Below, one piece after another: positions 1 through 8,588 of a stretch of DNA of 64,000 nt. The notes under the pieces were generated by a model. It searched no databases, was not told where the DNA came from, and saw only the letters and a list, made by a program, of their open reading frames with translations. Origin of the DNA: Aridibaculum aurantiacum. Its GTDB lineage: Bacteria > Bacteroidota > Bacteroidia > Chitinophagales > Chitinophagaceae. Location of the stretch: contig NZ_JAFEWC010000003.1 of NCBI RefSeq assembly GCF_017355875.1, forward strand, positions 687,001 through 751,000. Direction: 5' to 3'. Each line of letters begins with the position of its first letter. Within the stretch, counting starts at the first letter, position 1. The position numbers and the translations under genes were made by a program.

Positions 1-51
1 GTTCAATAGATTTTGTAAGATGCTGCTGTTGATAGTACCTTAGTTCGATAC

Positions 52-1905
52 ATGAGATTTCCGCTTCTTACGCTTCTTTATATCCTCGTTCTATTAGCCA
101 GTTGTAGCAATACGCGCAACGCTGAAAGCAGCAGCTTTTCTTTTTCTATTATTGAAGATGCGACACTGTCTATGACAGCGGATAGCGCTTACAATATCTA
201 CCAATCAGGTAATGCAGAAACTGTAACAAATCAATATATGAATATTGGTTTTACCCGTTCAGCTTATTGGCTTATACTTTCTGTTACCGAGACTATAAAT
301 GAAGACTCGCTGGTATTGCAGGTAGGAGATCAGCATATCAACCAGCTGGATTTTTACCAGGTACAAAATGAGAAACCACAACTTCAATATCAATCTGGTG
401 ATTACTTTCCTTTTGATCAGAGGCCATTGCCAGCAGTAGGTTTTTATTTTCCTATAAATAGAAGTGGTACCTACCTGGTGCGTGTAGACAAGCATCATGA
501 ATCGTTGCAACTATACTTTGGTGTAAAAACAATTTTAAACGTACTTGACCAGGAGAAGACGGACACAGCATTCATGGCATTGTGCAGTGGTATGATACTG
601 CTACTGTTGATCTTTGGTCTATACCTGCTGATCATAAGTTGGGATGTGTTGTACCTCAATTACCTGCTCTACGTTTTTTCTGCATGGCTTTTTGTTATGG
701 CACAAACAGGTTTTGGATTTCAATATTTATGGCCGGGCGATCCATGGTTTGCCAGCAAGGCAAGGCCTGTTTTCAGTATGCTTACCATTGTTCTATCTAT
801 TCGTTTTATGGAATTGTTCATTGGTGGTATACGCAACAAAGGCGCAAGAAGAGCTTTAGACTATTCAACCGTTGTTGCATTACTTATTACACTTATTGTT
901 TTGCTTGGACCTTATTCCAGCAATAAAAGTGACTGGTGGATGTACTTCCAGTTTTGCGGTCCCATCTTCACCATTCTTTACATCAGCCTTGCTATCTATT
1001 TTCTTATAAGAAAATCGTTGAGGGGTAATAAACTTGCTATTTTTTACCTGGTGGCGCTGGCAACAATTATCGTGATGGTATTGTTTCAGTTAGTTTACTA
1101 TACGGGAACCTGGAACCTGACACAGTCATTTTATAGCAGGTTTGGTATAACAACAGCTATAGTGGTAGAGATTGTTATTATAACCGCCGGCATGGCGTAT
1201 CGTTTCAATACTTACAGGCTGGATAAAGAAAGGCTGATGGTACAAATGCATAAACAGCAACAGGAAAATACGAGAATATTACTTGAAGTACAGGAGGCTG
1301 AACGCGACCAGATTGCTAATCAACTGCATGATATTGCGGGTTCATTGCTATCCGCGGCAAGACTGAATTTATCAGCAGTGCGCGAAGTAGGTTATGCAGG
1401 GTCAGAAGAAGAAAAAACAAAGTTGCTAAAAGCAGAAGAGGCGGTAAGTATCGTATCTGATACTGTAAGAAACCTTAGCCATGCATTAAGCCCTATCATG
1501 CTGCAAAAGGCTGGGTTCAAGGCGGCATTGGAAAAGGTGATAAGTATAGTAAACGCATCAGGTAAAATATCTATAGAACTGGTTGTTGTTGGTTTCGACA
1601 ACCCGATCTTTCTATCTACCTACTATGCCAGCATATACAGCATGGTGTACGAGCTATTGAATAATATTGTAAAACATTCACGCGCTGCAAATGCACTGGT
1701 ACAGGTGATAGAACATGAAGATGGTTTTACCATAACCACCGAAGATGATGGCATAGGGATGAGTGCTGAGCAAATGCAGCAATTGCAAAAACAAGGAATG
1801 GCTGGAATAATTTCAAGAGTTAAATTCTATAATGGTGAGATAGCTTTTGATGATAACAACCCGGGCCTGATGACAACAATAGAAATACCATTGAGGAATG
1901 ACTGA
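52..1905 (+). CDS. 7TM-DISM sensor histidine kinase (HisKA_3/HATPase)
   Basis: Membrane sensor kinase that should phosphorylate the response regulator encoded immediately downstream. The N-terminus is a lipoprotein-type signal (LLASC), followed by an extracytoplasmic beta-rich region of about 150 residues resembling 7TMR-DISMED2. Seven hydrophobic segments lie at about 170-395 and a short coiled coil at about 395-420. The H-box reads ANQLHDIAGSLL, with His426 the likely phospho-acceptor of the HisKA_3 (NarX/DesK) class. N-box YELLNNIVKHS and G-box EDDGIGM mark the HATPase domain. The stop codon overlaps the start of the next gene by 8 nt, so the two are translationally coupled. The ligand is unknown; DISM sensors are thought to bind carbohydrates or other small molecules. 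The family call is secure, the stimulus is not. Confidence 0.93.
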   Translation: MRFPLLTLLYILVLLASCSNTRNAESSSFSFSIIEDATLSMTADSAYNIYQSGNAETVTNQYMNIGFTRSAYWLILSVTETINEDSLVLQVGDQHINQLDFYQVQNEKPQLQYQSGDYFPFDQRPLPAVGFYFPINRSGTYLVRVDKHHESLQLYFGVKTILNVLDQEKTDTAFMALCSGMILLLLIFGLYLLIISWDVLYLNYLLYVFSAWLFVMAQTGFGFQYLWPGDPWFASKARPVFSMLTIVLSIRFMELFIGGIRNKGARRALDYSTVVALLITLIVLLGPYSSNKSDWWMYFQFCGPIFTILYISLAIYFLIRKSLRGNKLAIFYLVALATIIVMVLFQLVYYTGTWNLTQSFYSRFGITTAIVVEIVIITAGMAYRFNTYRLDKERLMVQMHKQQQENTRILLEVQEAERDQIANQLHDIAGSLLSAARLNLSAVREVGYAGSEEEKTKLLKAEEAVSIVSDTVRNLSHALSPIMLQKAGFKAALEKVISIVNASGKISIELVVVGFDNPIFLSTYYASIYSMVYELLNNIVKHSRAANALVQVIEHEDGFTITTEDDGIGMSAEQMQQLQKQGMAGIISRVKFYNGEIAFDDNNPGLMTTIEIPLRND

Positions 1906-2530
1906 GCATACAATAATACTGGCTGATGACCACCAATTATTGCTGGAGGGGATAGTATCAGTTTTGAAAGATGAACCTGGAATAAGAGTACTGGCAACTG
2001 TGAACAATGGAATAGAACTACTAGCCAAAGTAGAAGAAGCGCCTCCAACCATGGTAGTACTCGATCTGAACATGCCGGGCATGGATGGATTGGAAAGCCT
2101 GAAGCGGCTAAAACATAAGTTTCCGAAGGTGAAAGTATTGGTGCTTTCCAATTATAACCAAGCCGAACTTATTGACCAGGTAAGGCTGTTAGGCGCTGAT
2201 GGCTACCTGGTAAAGAACTCTTCTTCTATAGAGCTGAAGGAGGTGATGAAAGAAGTGTTGGAAGGAAATAAATGGTTTGCTGATGCTGATGATAAATTGC
2301 CTGTTGAGTCTGTTTTTCTTGATGGATTTTTGAAGAAGCATAACCTTACCAAAAGAGAAGTTGGAATTATAAAATTGATCTGCAAGGGGATGAGTAGCAA
2401 GGAAATGGCATCGACACTTTTTTTAAGTGAATTAACTGTAAAAACGCATAGGCGCAACCTGATGCGTAAGCTCAATATCAGCAGTATAGCAGGCCTTATT
2501 CATTTTGCCAAAGAAAATGACCTGGTGTAG
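1898..2530 (+). CDS. NarL/LuxR-type response regulator
   Basis: DNA-binding response regulator, the evident partner of the upstream kinase with which it overlaps by 8 nt. The receiver domain occupies about residues 5-120: acidic pair DD near residue 10, phospho-acceptor Asp56 in VVLDLNMPG, and Lys in YLVKNSS. A LuxR-type helix-turn-helix follows at about 145-205, with LTKREVGIIKLICKGMSSKE and the recognition-helix region ELTVKTHRRN. The length of 210 residues is normal for the family. Targets are unknown; no operator is evident nearby. Confidence 0.95.
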   Translation: MTEHTIILADDHQLLLEGIVSVLKDEPGIRVLATVNNGIELLAKVEEAPPTMVVLDLNMPGMDGLESLKRLKHKFPKVKVLVLSNYNQAELIDQVRLLGADGYLVKNSSSIELKEVMKEVLEGNKWFADADDKLPVESVFLDGFLKKHNLTKREVGIIKLICKGMSSKEMASTLFLSELTVKTHRRNLMRKLNISSIAGLIHFAKENDLV

Positions 2531-2594
2531 AGAAAGCCAAAAATCAAGAATGTTAGTGCTCCCGATGCTGGTACTTATAAAATGAATCTAGAAT

Positions 2595-3569
2595 ATGCAA
2601 GCCATTATAGTTACCCAACCCGGCGATCCTTCTGTACTGCAATTGCAGGAACGTCCTACTCCGCAGCCAGGTGAAGGAGAAGTATTGATAAGTGTAAAAG
2701 CTGCCGGAGTGAACCGCCCCGATATTGCACAGCGCAAAGGTCATTATCCTGCACCGCCGGGTGCACCTGCCGATATACCGGGACTTGAAGTAGCAGGTGT
2801 AGTGGCTGCTTGCGGTAAAGGTGTTACCAAGTGGAAAGAAGGCGATGAAATATGTGCTTTATTGCCTGGAGGCGGTTATGCTACACATGCCATTGCGCAC
2901 CAGGATGTTTGTCTTCCTGTTCCTGCAGGTTGTACCATGGCTGAAGCTGCATCATTTCCTGAAACGGTTTTTACGGTTTGGCATAACGTTGTAGAACGTG
3001 GGCAGCTAAAGCCCGGCGAAAAACTATTGGTTCACGGGGGAAGCAGTGGTATAGGCGTTACAGCCATACAAATAGCAAAGGCTATGGGCGCCACAATTTT
3101 CGCTACAGCAGGCACAGCAGAAAAATGTGAAGCCTGCGAGGCGCTGGGGGCAGAAAGATGTATCAATTATAATAATGAAGATTTCGAAGAAGTGCTTGCC
3201 GGGGTAGGAATGGATGTAGTGCTGGATATGATAGGAGGAAGTTATTTTCAGAAAAACCTCCAGTTAATGAACACCGATGGACGTATTGTTTTTATAAACG
3301 CCATGAAAGGTGCAGAGGCTGCGTTGAATATAATTGACATCATGCGCAGAAGACTTACAATCACCGGCAGCACCTTACGCAATCGCGAAATAGCATTCAA
3401 AGCTAAACTCGCTGAAGCTGTTAAAGCAAACGTGTGGCCCTTCATCGAGCAAAAGCTTTTCAAGCCGGTTATCTACCAGCATTTTCCACTAAAGGAAGCG
3501 GCAGCAGCTCACCAACTATTAGAAAGTAGCACGCATATAGGAAAGATCGTTCTCGTGAACGAAGCGTAA
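2595..3569 (+). CDS. PIG3-family NAD(P)H quinone oxidoreductase
   Basis: Zinc-independent medium-chain dehydrogenase/reductase, expected to reduce quinones or enoyl-type substrates with NADPH in the cytosol. The GroES-like half carries NRPDIAQRKGHYPAPPGAP, typical of the PIG3/quinone oxidoreductase branch. The nucleotide-binding fold has GGSSGIGVTAIQIAKAMGA at about residues 149-167. There are no structural-zinc cysteines, in keeping with the QOR subgroup. At 324 residues it is full length. It stands alone on the + strand, 64 nt after the response regulator. The physiological substrate cannot be read from the sequence. Confidence 0.9.
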   Translation: MQAIIVTQPGDPSVLQLQERPTPQPGEGEVLISVKAAGVNRPDIAQRKGHYPAPPGAPADIPGLEVAGVVAACGKGVTKWKEGDEICALLPGGGYATHAIAHQDVCLPVPAGCTMAEAASFPETVFTVWHNVVERGQLKPGEKLLVHGGSSGIGVTAIQIAKAMGATIFATAGTAEKCEACEALGAERCINYNNEDFEEVLAGVGMDVVLDMIGGSYFQKNLQLMNTDGRIVFINAMKGAEAALNIIDIMRRRLTITGSTLRNREIAFKAKLAEAVKANVWPFIEQKLFKPVIYQHFPLKEAAAAHQLLESSTHIGKIVLVNEA

Positions 3570-3644
3570 CGATTACTACTTAGTTCATTGACAATATCTT
3601 CATGGCATTATTGTTGAATAAACGAAGGCAATAATGCTATACTT

Positions 3645-4196
3645 ATGAAAAAACTAATCATCCCGTTTGCGGTGCTACTTACGTTGGTAACGCTAATGAG
3701 CTCGTGTAAGAAAGTAGTGACCGCAGTTTTCCCTGGTGTTGATGTACAGGTTCCGCAGGTTGTTATTACAGTGCCGCCACTTATCATGGTTCCGCCAAAT
3801 GAAGTTTCTCTGGGCACTTACAGTACTTCGTTTAATCTTGATAGTATAGTACGTGCAAATACTGCAGGTGTTTTTAATGCTAATGATATATCATCTGTAA
3901 GAGTGAAAACAATAACAGTAGCAGTACAGAACAGCGACAACCTGAACAATCTTTCAAACTTTGAATATGCAAGGTTAACGATCTCTTCAAGCAGCAACAG
4001 TTCAGAAGCTAATATTGCAACTATCAATTTTCCTGATGTAGCTAGTTCTACTCAAACAGCAACCACTGATAACAGTCCTGATCTGCGTGCATACCTGAAT
4101 GGAAACCAATTGTCGTACAATGTCTATGGTAAGCTTAGAAAACCTACTACCAAATCATTGAACGTAGCAGTAAACATCACCATGAGGATCGAATAA
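3645..4196 (+). CDS. Small lipoprotein, paralogue of 5461-5997
   Basis: Not a family I can name. The signal peptide ends in a lipobox (TLMSSCKK), so it should be a lipidated envelope protein of 183 residues. The body is predicted beta-rich and Ser/Thr/Asn-rich with no catalytic motif. It aligns along its length with the protein at 5461-5997. Shared blocks include VPP near residue 45, NLDSxxxANTxxxFxAN, LSNFExARxxI, a DIA/NIA...F segment, and near the C-terminus LSYNxxxKxRKPTxKxLxxxV. The two genes flank a transglutaminase-like protein, which suggests a shared envelope function (inference). A strong terminator follows. Confidence 0.75.
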   Translation: MKKLIIPFAVLLTLVTLMSSCKKVVTAVFPGVDVQVPQVVITVPPLIMVPPNEVSLGTYSTSFNLDSIVRANTAGVFNANDISSVRVKTITVAVQNSDNLNNLSNFEYARLTISSSSNSSEANIATINFPDVASSTQTATTDNSPDLRAYLNGNQLSYNVYGKLRKPTTKSLNVAVNITMRIE

Positions 4197-4218
4197 AAGA
4201 GGTACTTCCAAATACTTG

Positions 4219-4280
4219 ATGTGTTTAACATATTCTACAGCAGTTAGTGCTGGTGTAAATATGTTAAACACATTTTTTTT
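4219..4280 (+). terminator. Intrinsic terminator with 16-bp perfect stem
   Basis: Arm 4219-4234 pairs perfectly with 4258-4273, followed by an eight-T run. The 23-nt loop holds its own small stem (CAGC/GCTG at 4238-4241/4249-4252). It closes the transcript of the lipoprotein ending at 4196 and insulates the transglutaminase gene at 4328. Confidence 0.9.
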
Positions 4281-4327
4281 ATGCCTGTATTACTCAAATT
4301 TGTGCAGTAAATTAGGAGGAGAAGGCA

Positions 4328-5383
4328 GTGCAGATGTTACAGAGGTTTTTACTTTTATTGTTTGTGGTTTTTACTGGTGTAGTTGTTACTGCACAAGACT
4401 ATGCTTATCCTGCTGTCAACTACAATTCGCCTGCTTTAGAAACATCCCCGGTGTTACTCGCTACCCGTCTTACTGCCCATGCTAAAACCGATAGACAAAA
4501 AGTAGAAGCGATCTTTCGTTGGATAACTGATAACATAGATTATAAAGTACAGCCGACAGTCATCAGCCGCAGGATGCCATTAAGAGCCGCGTATTCATCC
4601 GATGCAGATACAGGTGCTTTGAAAAATGTAAATGAACGTGTATCGGAAAAAGTATTGCAGGACAAAGAAGCTTTTTGCGAAGGTTATGCTCGTTTATTTT
4701 CTACCCTTTGTAGCTATGCTGGTATTCGCAGCGAAGTGGTGACGGGATATGTACGCAACGGCATAGACAGGCCTGCAAAGAACTTTCGCTCCAACCATTC
4801 GTGGAATGCTGTAATGATCGACAGTAGCTGGCATTTGTTAGATGTTACATGGGCCTCGGGGTATGTCACCTTCGGCGGCAATAGGTTCATCAGGCAATAC
4901 GATGATTATTATTATCTGCCTAAGCCTGAAGAATTCATCAGGACGCATTACCCGGAAGACCTGCAATGGACACTACTGCCAGATCCGCCTACCTTAAAAG
5001 AGTATAATGCAAGTCCTTTTAAATCTACTGGTCTTTACACGCGGCACGTAAAATCATTTTATCCTTCATGGGGTTCGTTGAATGCAGCTGTTGGTGATAC
5101 GCTTCATTTTGAAATTGAAGTGGAAGATCCGTCAAATGATCTGCGGGTGGTTGATGTGCTTCAACTAGATTCGGTTATTCTTTCACAGGTAAACTGGTGG
5201 GAGCATCCAAAGCAGCAGGTGAAACGCATTGGCAATAAGATCAGGTGTGACTATATAGTTCCTGAGCACCCGGTAAAGTGGCTGCATCTTATTTATAACG
5301 ATGCTGTTATTCTGCGCTATCGTTTAGTAGTAGAAAAGGAAGAGACGACTAAAAGTCAAACGCATAATCTATTGAAGGAGTAA
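4328..5383 (+). CDS. Secreted transglutaminase-like (papain-fold) protein
   Basis: Exported protein with a transglutaminase-like core. A signal peptide (LLLFVVFTGVVVTAQ) is followed by the papain-fold domain. The likely catalytic triad is Cys117 (EAFCEGYARLF), His157 (NHSWNAVM) and Asp172 (HLLDVTWASG), in the order seen in CYK3/transglutaminase-superfamily proteins. The C-terminal 150 residues look beta-rich and have no recognised domain. The GTG at 4328 sits 7 nt after AGGAGGA (4314-4320), which favours it over the ATG at 4334. It lies between two paralogous lipoproteins. Family members act as proteases or cross-linkers; which applies here is unknown. Confidence 0.85.
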   Translation: MQMLQRFLLLLFVVFTGVVVTAQDYAYPAVNYNSPALETSPVLLATRLTAHAKTDRQKVEAIFRWITDNIDYKVQPTVISRRMPLRAAYSSDADTGALKNVNERVSEKVLQDKEAFCEGYARLFSTLCSYAGIRSEVVTGYVRNGIDRPAKNFRSNHSWNAVMIDSSWHLLDVTWASGYVTFGGNRFIRQYDDYYYLPKPEEFIRTHYPEDLQWTLLPDPPTLKEYNASPFKSTGLYTRHVKSFYPSWGSLNAAVGDTLHFEIEVEDPSNDLRVVDVLQLDSVILSQVNWWEHPKQQVKRIGNKIRCDYIVPEHPVKWLHLIYNDAVILRYRLVVEKEETTKSQTHNLLKE

Positions 5384-5460
5384 CCTGCCTTACAACCTCA
5401 GTTATATATCTCCCTCGCTGCATGGTATACATATTGTACAGCCAAGGCAAATGGTAGCGA

Positions 5461-5997
5461 ATGAAACTCTTGCTGATATACTTTTCTTTTTTGGTCGTGA
5501 TCTGCACGGGCTGTAATGGGATCCCGGAAAAAATGTTGCCTTCTTTTGAAGTGAACATACAGCCTATAAAACTGCGCGTTCCGCCAATTCCTTTAGTTGC
5601 CGGTGAAGAGATTCCTGTTGGCGCTTTACGTTCTCCTATCAATTTAGACAGTGCCATAAAAGCTAATACAGGCAATACTTTTGGCGCGAATGCTGTCCAT
5701 TCTATTAAGGTGAAACACCTGGTGCTTAAAGCCACCAATGCAGATGATAAAACCAATCTCTCCAATTTTGAGTCTGCACGAATACGCATCTACTCTGATA
5801 CTTCTGAAGTTGATATTGCCCACTTTACTTTTCCTACGGAGGCAACAGACTCTATGTTTGTGGTACCAGAAACCTCCCCGGAGATCAGCCAGTACTTAAA
5901 AGGGCGTAGCCTGTCCTATAACCTATTCTGGAAAAACAGGAAACCTACCCAGAAGCCACTGCAACTTCAGGTGCGGATTGCGCTGAATGTGAAGTAA
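5461..5997 (+). CDS. Small lipoprotein, paralogue of 3645-4196
   Basis: A 178-residue lipoprotein (lipobox VICTGCNG) homologous to the protein at 3645-4196. Both have the same signal peptide, a short proline-rich stretch, the NLDSAIKANTGNTFGAN-type block, LSNFESARIRI, and the C-terminal block LSYNLFWKNRKPTQKPL. No catalytic residues stand out. It follows the transglutaminase-like gene by 77 nt on the same strand, so the two could be co-transcribed. Just downstream, 6068-6145 encodes a peptide resembling its C-terminus, perhaps the remnant of another copy. Confidence 0.75.
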   Translation: MKLLLIYFSFLVVICTGCNGIPEKMLPSFEVNIQPIKLRVPPIPLVAGEEIPVGALRSPINLDSAIKANTGNTFGANAVHSIKVKHLVLKATNADDKTNLSNFESARIRIYSDTSEVDIAHFTFPTEATDSMFVVPETSPEISQYLKGRSLSYNLFWKNRKPTQKPLQLQVRIALNVK

Positions 5998-6067
5998 TAA
6001 GAGACAAAATTTATGGCTGATTTAAGGACGCATAAGGATGCTTAAGTGTCCATAGCTGTTGCTGCTC

Positions 6068-6145
6068 ATGTGTTTCAGTAGTTACCTAAAGCAGATAGAT
6101 ATTAAGAAGAATGTTGATGTTGCGATCAACTTAAATGTGAATTAA
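6068..6145 (+). pseudogene. Possible 3' remnant of a third lipoprotein copy
   Basis: A 25-codon frame ending DVAINLNVN. This resembles the extreme C-termini of the two lipoproteins upstream (...VRIALNVK and ...VAVNITMRIE). It directly follows the second copy, in the same orientation, and has no signal peptide or body. A truncated third tandem copy would explain it, but the match is short and could be chance. Confidence 0.3.
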
Positions 6146-6219
6146 AAGGAGAAATGTTATCAGTTTTCAATACAATAATTCCACTAAATTGGTGTTATAA
6201 CATTTAAAAACGATAACTA

Positions 6220-6366
6220 ATGGAATCCTGGAAAACCACCCAATCCGAACACTTTGCTGGGAGCCGCCAAGTTAAGCCCCGGTACTTTATGGTCGATAAG
6301 TTTTTTATAACCTACAAACGTTGGGACGTTTGGTATGAAATGCGCTTCGAACACAACTTGAATTAA
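6220..6366 (+). CDS. Possible 48-residue ORF, unknown
   Basis: Complete small frame from ATG 6220 to TAA 6364-6366. The peptide is rich in aromatic and basic residues (KFFITYKRWDVWYE near its C-terminus). It has no signal peptide and no recognised family. A strong terminator starts 25 nt after the stop, which fits a short transcription unit, but that terminator could equally serve the convergent response regulator. No clear ribosome-binding site is visible, which is not unusual in Bacteroidota. The 440-nt interval 5998-6437 contains nothing else I can support. Confidence 0.35.
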   Translation: MESWKTTQSEHFAGSRQVKPRYFMVDKFFITYKRWDVWYEMRFEHNLN

Positions 6367-6390
6367 AAATCTTTCAATAACGCTAAAACA

Positions 6391-6419
6391 AAAGGCGAAG
6401 CTACCAGCTTCGCCTTTTT
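6391..6419. terminator. Intrinsic terminator, 12-bp stem
   Basis: AAAGGCGAAGCT (6391-6402), loop ACC, and the perfect complement at 6406-6417 followed by more T. An A-run precedes it, so it can act on both strands: for the small + strand frame and for the - strand response regulator ending at 6438. Confidence 0.88.
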
Positions 6420-6437
6420 CGTAAGTCTTAATGACTT

Positions 6438-6899
6438 CTAATGATCTGAGGTTTCTTTTTGTATATCGCGGATCACAAAAGAATGTTTCAAAACACGTGA
6501 AAAGCCTGGTTGTTTTAGCAATAGGAACAAGCGCCTCAGCACCTTTACCAGCTTTTGCTGCGACGTAGGTTTTACCAGGTAATAGGCCGCCCCAAGTTTA
6601 TAAGCCATGTCAATATCTTTCATCTGGTGATTGGTAGAATAAATAACTACCGGAACTTCTGCCAGGTCGGGCATGGTTGCGATCGCCTTCAGGCAATCAA
6701 TCCCGTTCTTTAACGGCATATTCAGGTCAAGAATAATATAATCAGGCAGCAAGAAATTTTTCAGTGCGTAAATGCACTCAAGACCATCATGCACACGGTG
6801 CATCTGGAACGACGGGAAGATCTCAGATAATGCCTCTTCAAACATGGAACTATCATCATTGTCGTCTTCAGCTAAAAAGATTTTAGGGCTCATAGTCAA
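6438..6899 (-). CDS. Single-domain response regulator (CheY-like, Rcp1 type)
   Basis: A stand-alone receiver domain of 153 residues with no output domain. Acidic residues EDDNDD at about 11-16 and phospho-acceptor Asp58 in YIILDLNMPLKNG are present. A Ser/Thr switch lies in VVIYSTNHQ and the conserved Lys in YYLVKPTS. The long NMPLKNG form is typical of regulators paired with phytochrome-like or hybrid kinases in Bacteroidota. No kinase lies beside it, so its partner must be encoded elsewhere. A tiny ORF (7004-7159) lies about 100 nt upstream on the same strand. Confidence 0.92.
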   Translation of the reverse strand: MTMSPKIFLAEDDNDDSSMFEEALSEIFPSFQMHRVHDGLECIYALKNFLLPDYIILDLNMPLKNGIDCLKAIATMPDLAEVPVVIYSTNHQMKDIDMAYKLGAAYYLVKPTSQQKLVKVLRRLFLLLKQPGFSRVLKHSFVIRDIQKETSDH

Positions 6900-7003
6900 T
6901 CGTTATTATAGTTTATTCATTCTCACAGGTACTGGTTTCTAACTCTCATCTATTTACAGTATCAAATCTGTGCCAAATACAAACAAACAAGCTGTTATTC
7001 AGC

Positions 7004-7159
7004 TTATTGCTTCTGAAGTTCAAACAATTTTTTCTGAAGCTTTTTAATATTGTTCTTGATGGCTTTTAAACTTGAAAATTCTTTTCCATTTAATAATAAA
7101 GCCTGGTAGCGATTTTGCTCTTCAGTGATCTGTTGTTGTAAATTTTGATTTAATTGCAT
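7004..7159 (-). CDS. Possible 51-residue coiled-coil protein
   Basis: Complete frame from ATG (7159-7157) to TAA at 7004. The peptide is almost entirely Gln/Asn/Lys/Leu and heptad-compatible (NLQQQITEEQNRYQ; later IKNNIKKLQKKLFELQ), so it should form a helical coiled coil. It lies upstream of the single-domain response regulator on the same strand, where a small partner would make sense, but no homologue comes to mind. The remaining 270 nt up to the cyclophilin gene show nothing convincing. Confidence 0.45.
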   Translation of the reverse strand: MQLNQNLQQQITEEQNRYQALLLNGKEFSSLKAIKNNIKKLQKKLFELQKQ

Positions 7160-7429
7160 GTGATCAATTTTTAGAATGATTGAATAATATTTTTAAGAAA
7201 GGGGGTTCAACAGGATATGCTACAGCTGCAGGATAGAACCTGGCGAAATGGCTAGTACAATCTAAATTTGAATGTAGAACTGCAGAATTGAAAGAAATGC
7301 AAGTGCTACAACTGTAGTCCAAACGAATGTAATCATAATGAATTCCAGATTTTTTAATGTTTTCTAAAACTTTCATTTGCAATCAATTTTGATCGCTCAC
7401 TTAAAGAACCTTCACACTAACCACCACTT

Positions 7430-8017
7430 ATGTTTCGCTTCTATATCATCTTAATAATTTTTAGCTGCGTTTGCTCTGCATGTGGTACACCAGCAAGTAA
7501 ATACCCGGTAGTACTGATACAGACCAAACATGGCGAAATAGCCGTAGAATTATATACTGATAAAGCACCTCAAACTGCAGGAGCATTCTTGAAAAATGTT
7601 GACGCCGGTATTTATAAAAACTCCTATTTCTACCGGGTGCTAAACCAGGATAACCAAGCTTCGGATGCTGTAAAAACTTTCCTTGTTCAAGGTGGCATTT
7701 GGCGAAACAACAGTAAACTATCAGACTCACTATCGCGTGTGCCACATGAGACTACGCAGCAAACCGGCATTTTACATACAGATGGTGTCATCTCTATGGC
7801 GCGGCAGGAGCCGGGATCAGCAGGTACTGAATTTTTCCTCTGCATTGGCAACCAACCGGGTTTGGACTTTGGCGGCAAGAACAATCCTGATGGACAAGGT
7901 TACGCTGCTTTTGGTAAGGTGATAGAAGGACTGGATGTACTTCGTAAGATCTATCGCCAGCCGGAAGAAGATCAGTATTTTTTTCCGCCTGTTCCTATCT
8001 ACAACATCACCCGTTAA
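7430..8017 (+). CDS. Cyclophilin-type peptidyl-prolyl isomerase, lipoprotein
   Basis: Proline cis-trans isomerase placed in the envelope. The signal peptide ends in CVCSAC, with Cys18 the likely lipidated residue. The cyclophilin fold covers about residues 28-195: VLIQTKHGEIAVELYTDKAP at the start, FLVQGG, the core block GTEFFLCIGNQPGLD and the closing AAFGKVIEGLDVL. At about 195 residues it matches the single-domain bacterial class. It is convergent with panD and probably helps fold periplasmic or outer-membrane proteins. Confidence 0.92.
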   Translation: MFRFYIILIIFSCVCSACGTPASKYPVVLIQTKHGEIAVELYTDKAPQTAGAFLKNVDAGIYKNSYFYRVLNQDNQASDAVKTFLVQGGIWRNNSKLSDSLSRVPHETTQQTGILHTDGVISMARQEPGSAGTEFFLCIGNQPGLDFGGKNNPDGQGYAAFGKVIEGLDVLRKIYRQPEEDQYFFPPVPIYNITR

Positions 8018-8103
8018 TACTTGCTGTTTTGCTGTACTAAAAAAGCCTCTACCGTAGTAAAAGCTTTTCAGTAAGGCCCTGTTGGCCGGGGCCAAAAAGT
8101 TCT

Positions 8104-8472
8104 TTAATTGAATACGTATGTCTTTGCCTCTTTCAGTTTGTTCTCAGAATCTGCATAGATGATCTTTGGCTCAAATTCGTCAGCGTCTTTATCATTGAAA
8201 TAAGCATACGCCAACACATGGATCTTGTCTCCCTTTTTAAATAGTTTGGAAGCTGCGCCATTCATGGTTACAAAGCCTTCCCTTTTACTGCGAACCACAT
8301 AAGTGATAATGCGATTTCCGTTTGTGAGATTGTTTACATGTACCTGCTCAAAAAGTCGCAAACCTGCGGCTTCTATTATGTCATCTGGCAGCGCTATACT
8401 TCCTGGATAATCTTCCGAGCTTTCTGATACTATCAGTTGTTGTACTTTGGTTCTTAGTAGTTGAACAAGCAT
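8104..8472 (-). CDS. panD: Aspartate 1-decarboxylase
   Basis: Pyruvoyl-dependent enzyme converting L-aspartate to beta-alanine for pantothenate and CoA synthesis. It is made as a proenzyme that self-cleaves between Gly24 and Ser25, both present in YPGSIALP. Family hallmarks that follow are EAAGL, a V.V.N..NG.R segment, MNGAASKLFKKGDKI, and the tail KPKI-type EPKIIYAD. The length of 122 residues is normal. It is encoded alone here; panB and panC are not in the window. Confidence 0.9.
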   Translation of the reverse strand: MLVQLLRTKVQQLIVSESSEDYPGSIALPDDIIEAAGLRLFEQVHVNNLTNGNRIITYVVRSKREGFVTMNGAASKLFKKGDKIHVLAYAYFNDKDADEFEPKIIYADSENKLKEAKTYVFN

Positions 8473-8588
8473 ATGGTGTATTTAGAGTGTATTATAGCAG
8501 CAAGAACTAAATAATTTGCATTTCAGTTACTTACGCAGTACTAATTGATACTCAAATTATGTACCAGCTGCAGAAGCTGAAGAAGAAG

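Noticed and set aside
4216-4485. 89-codon + strand frame across the terminator after the first lipoprotein
   Set aside because: Runs through a perfect terminator stem and in another frame into the well-supported transglutaminase-like gene.
6240-6290. Local resemblance to 5S rRNA (CCGAAC and AAGTTAAGCCC)
   Set aside because: Only two short blocks match and the spacing is wrong; the rest of the 5S structure is absent.
7164-7382. 72-codon Cys-rich frame on the - strand
   Set aside because: No signal peptide, odd composition, no recognisable family; probably a chance frame in A/T-rich DNA.
8060-8098. GGCCC/GGGCC hairpin between the cyclophilin gene and panD as a terminator
   Set aside because: No T-run on either strand directly after the stem; terminator function cannot be supported.
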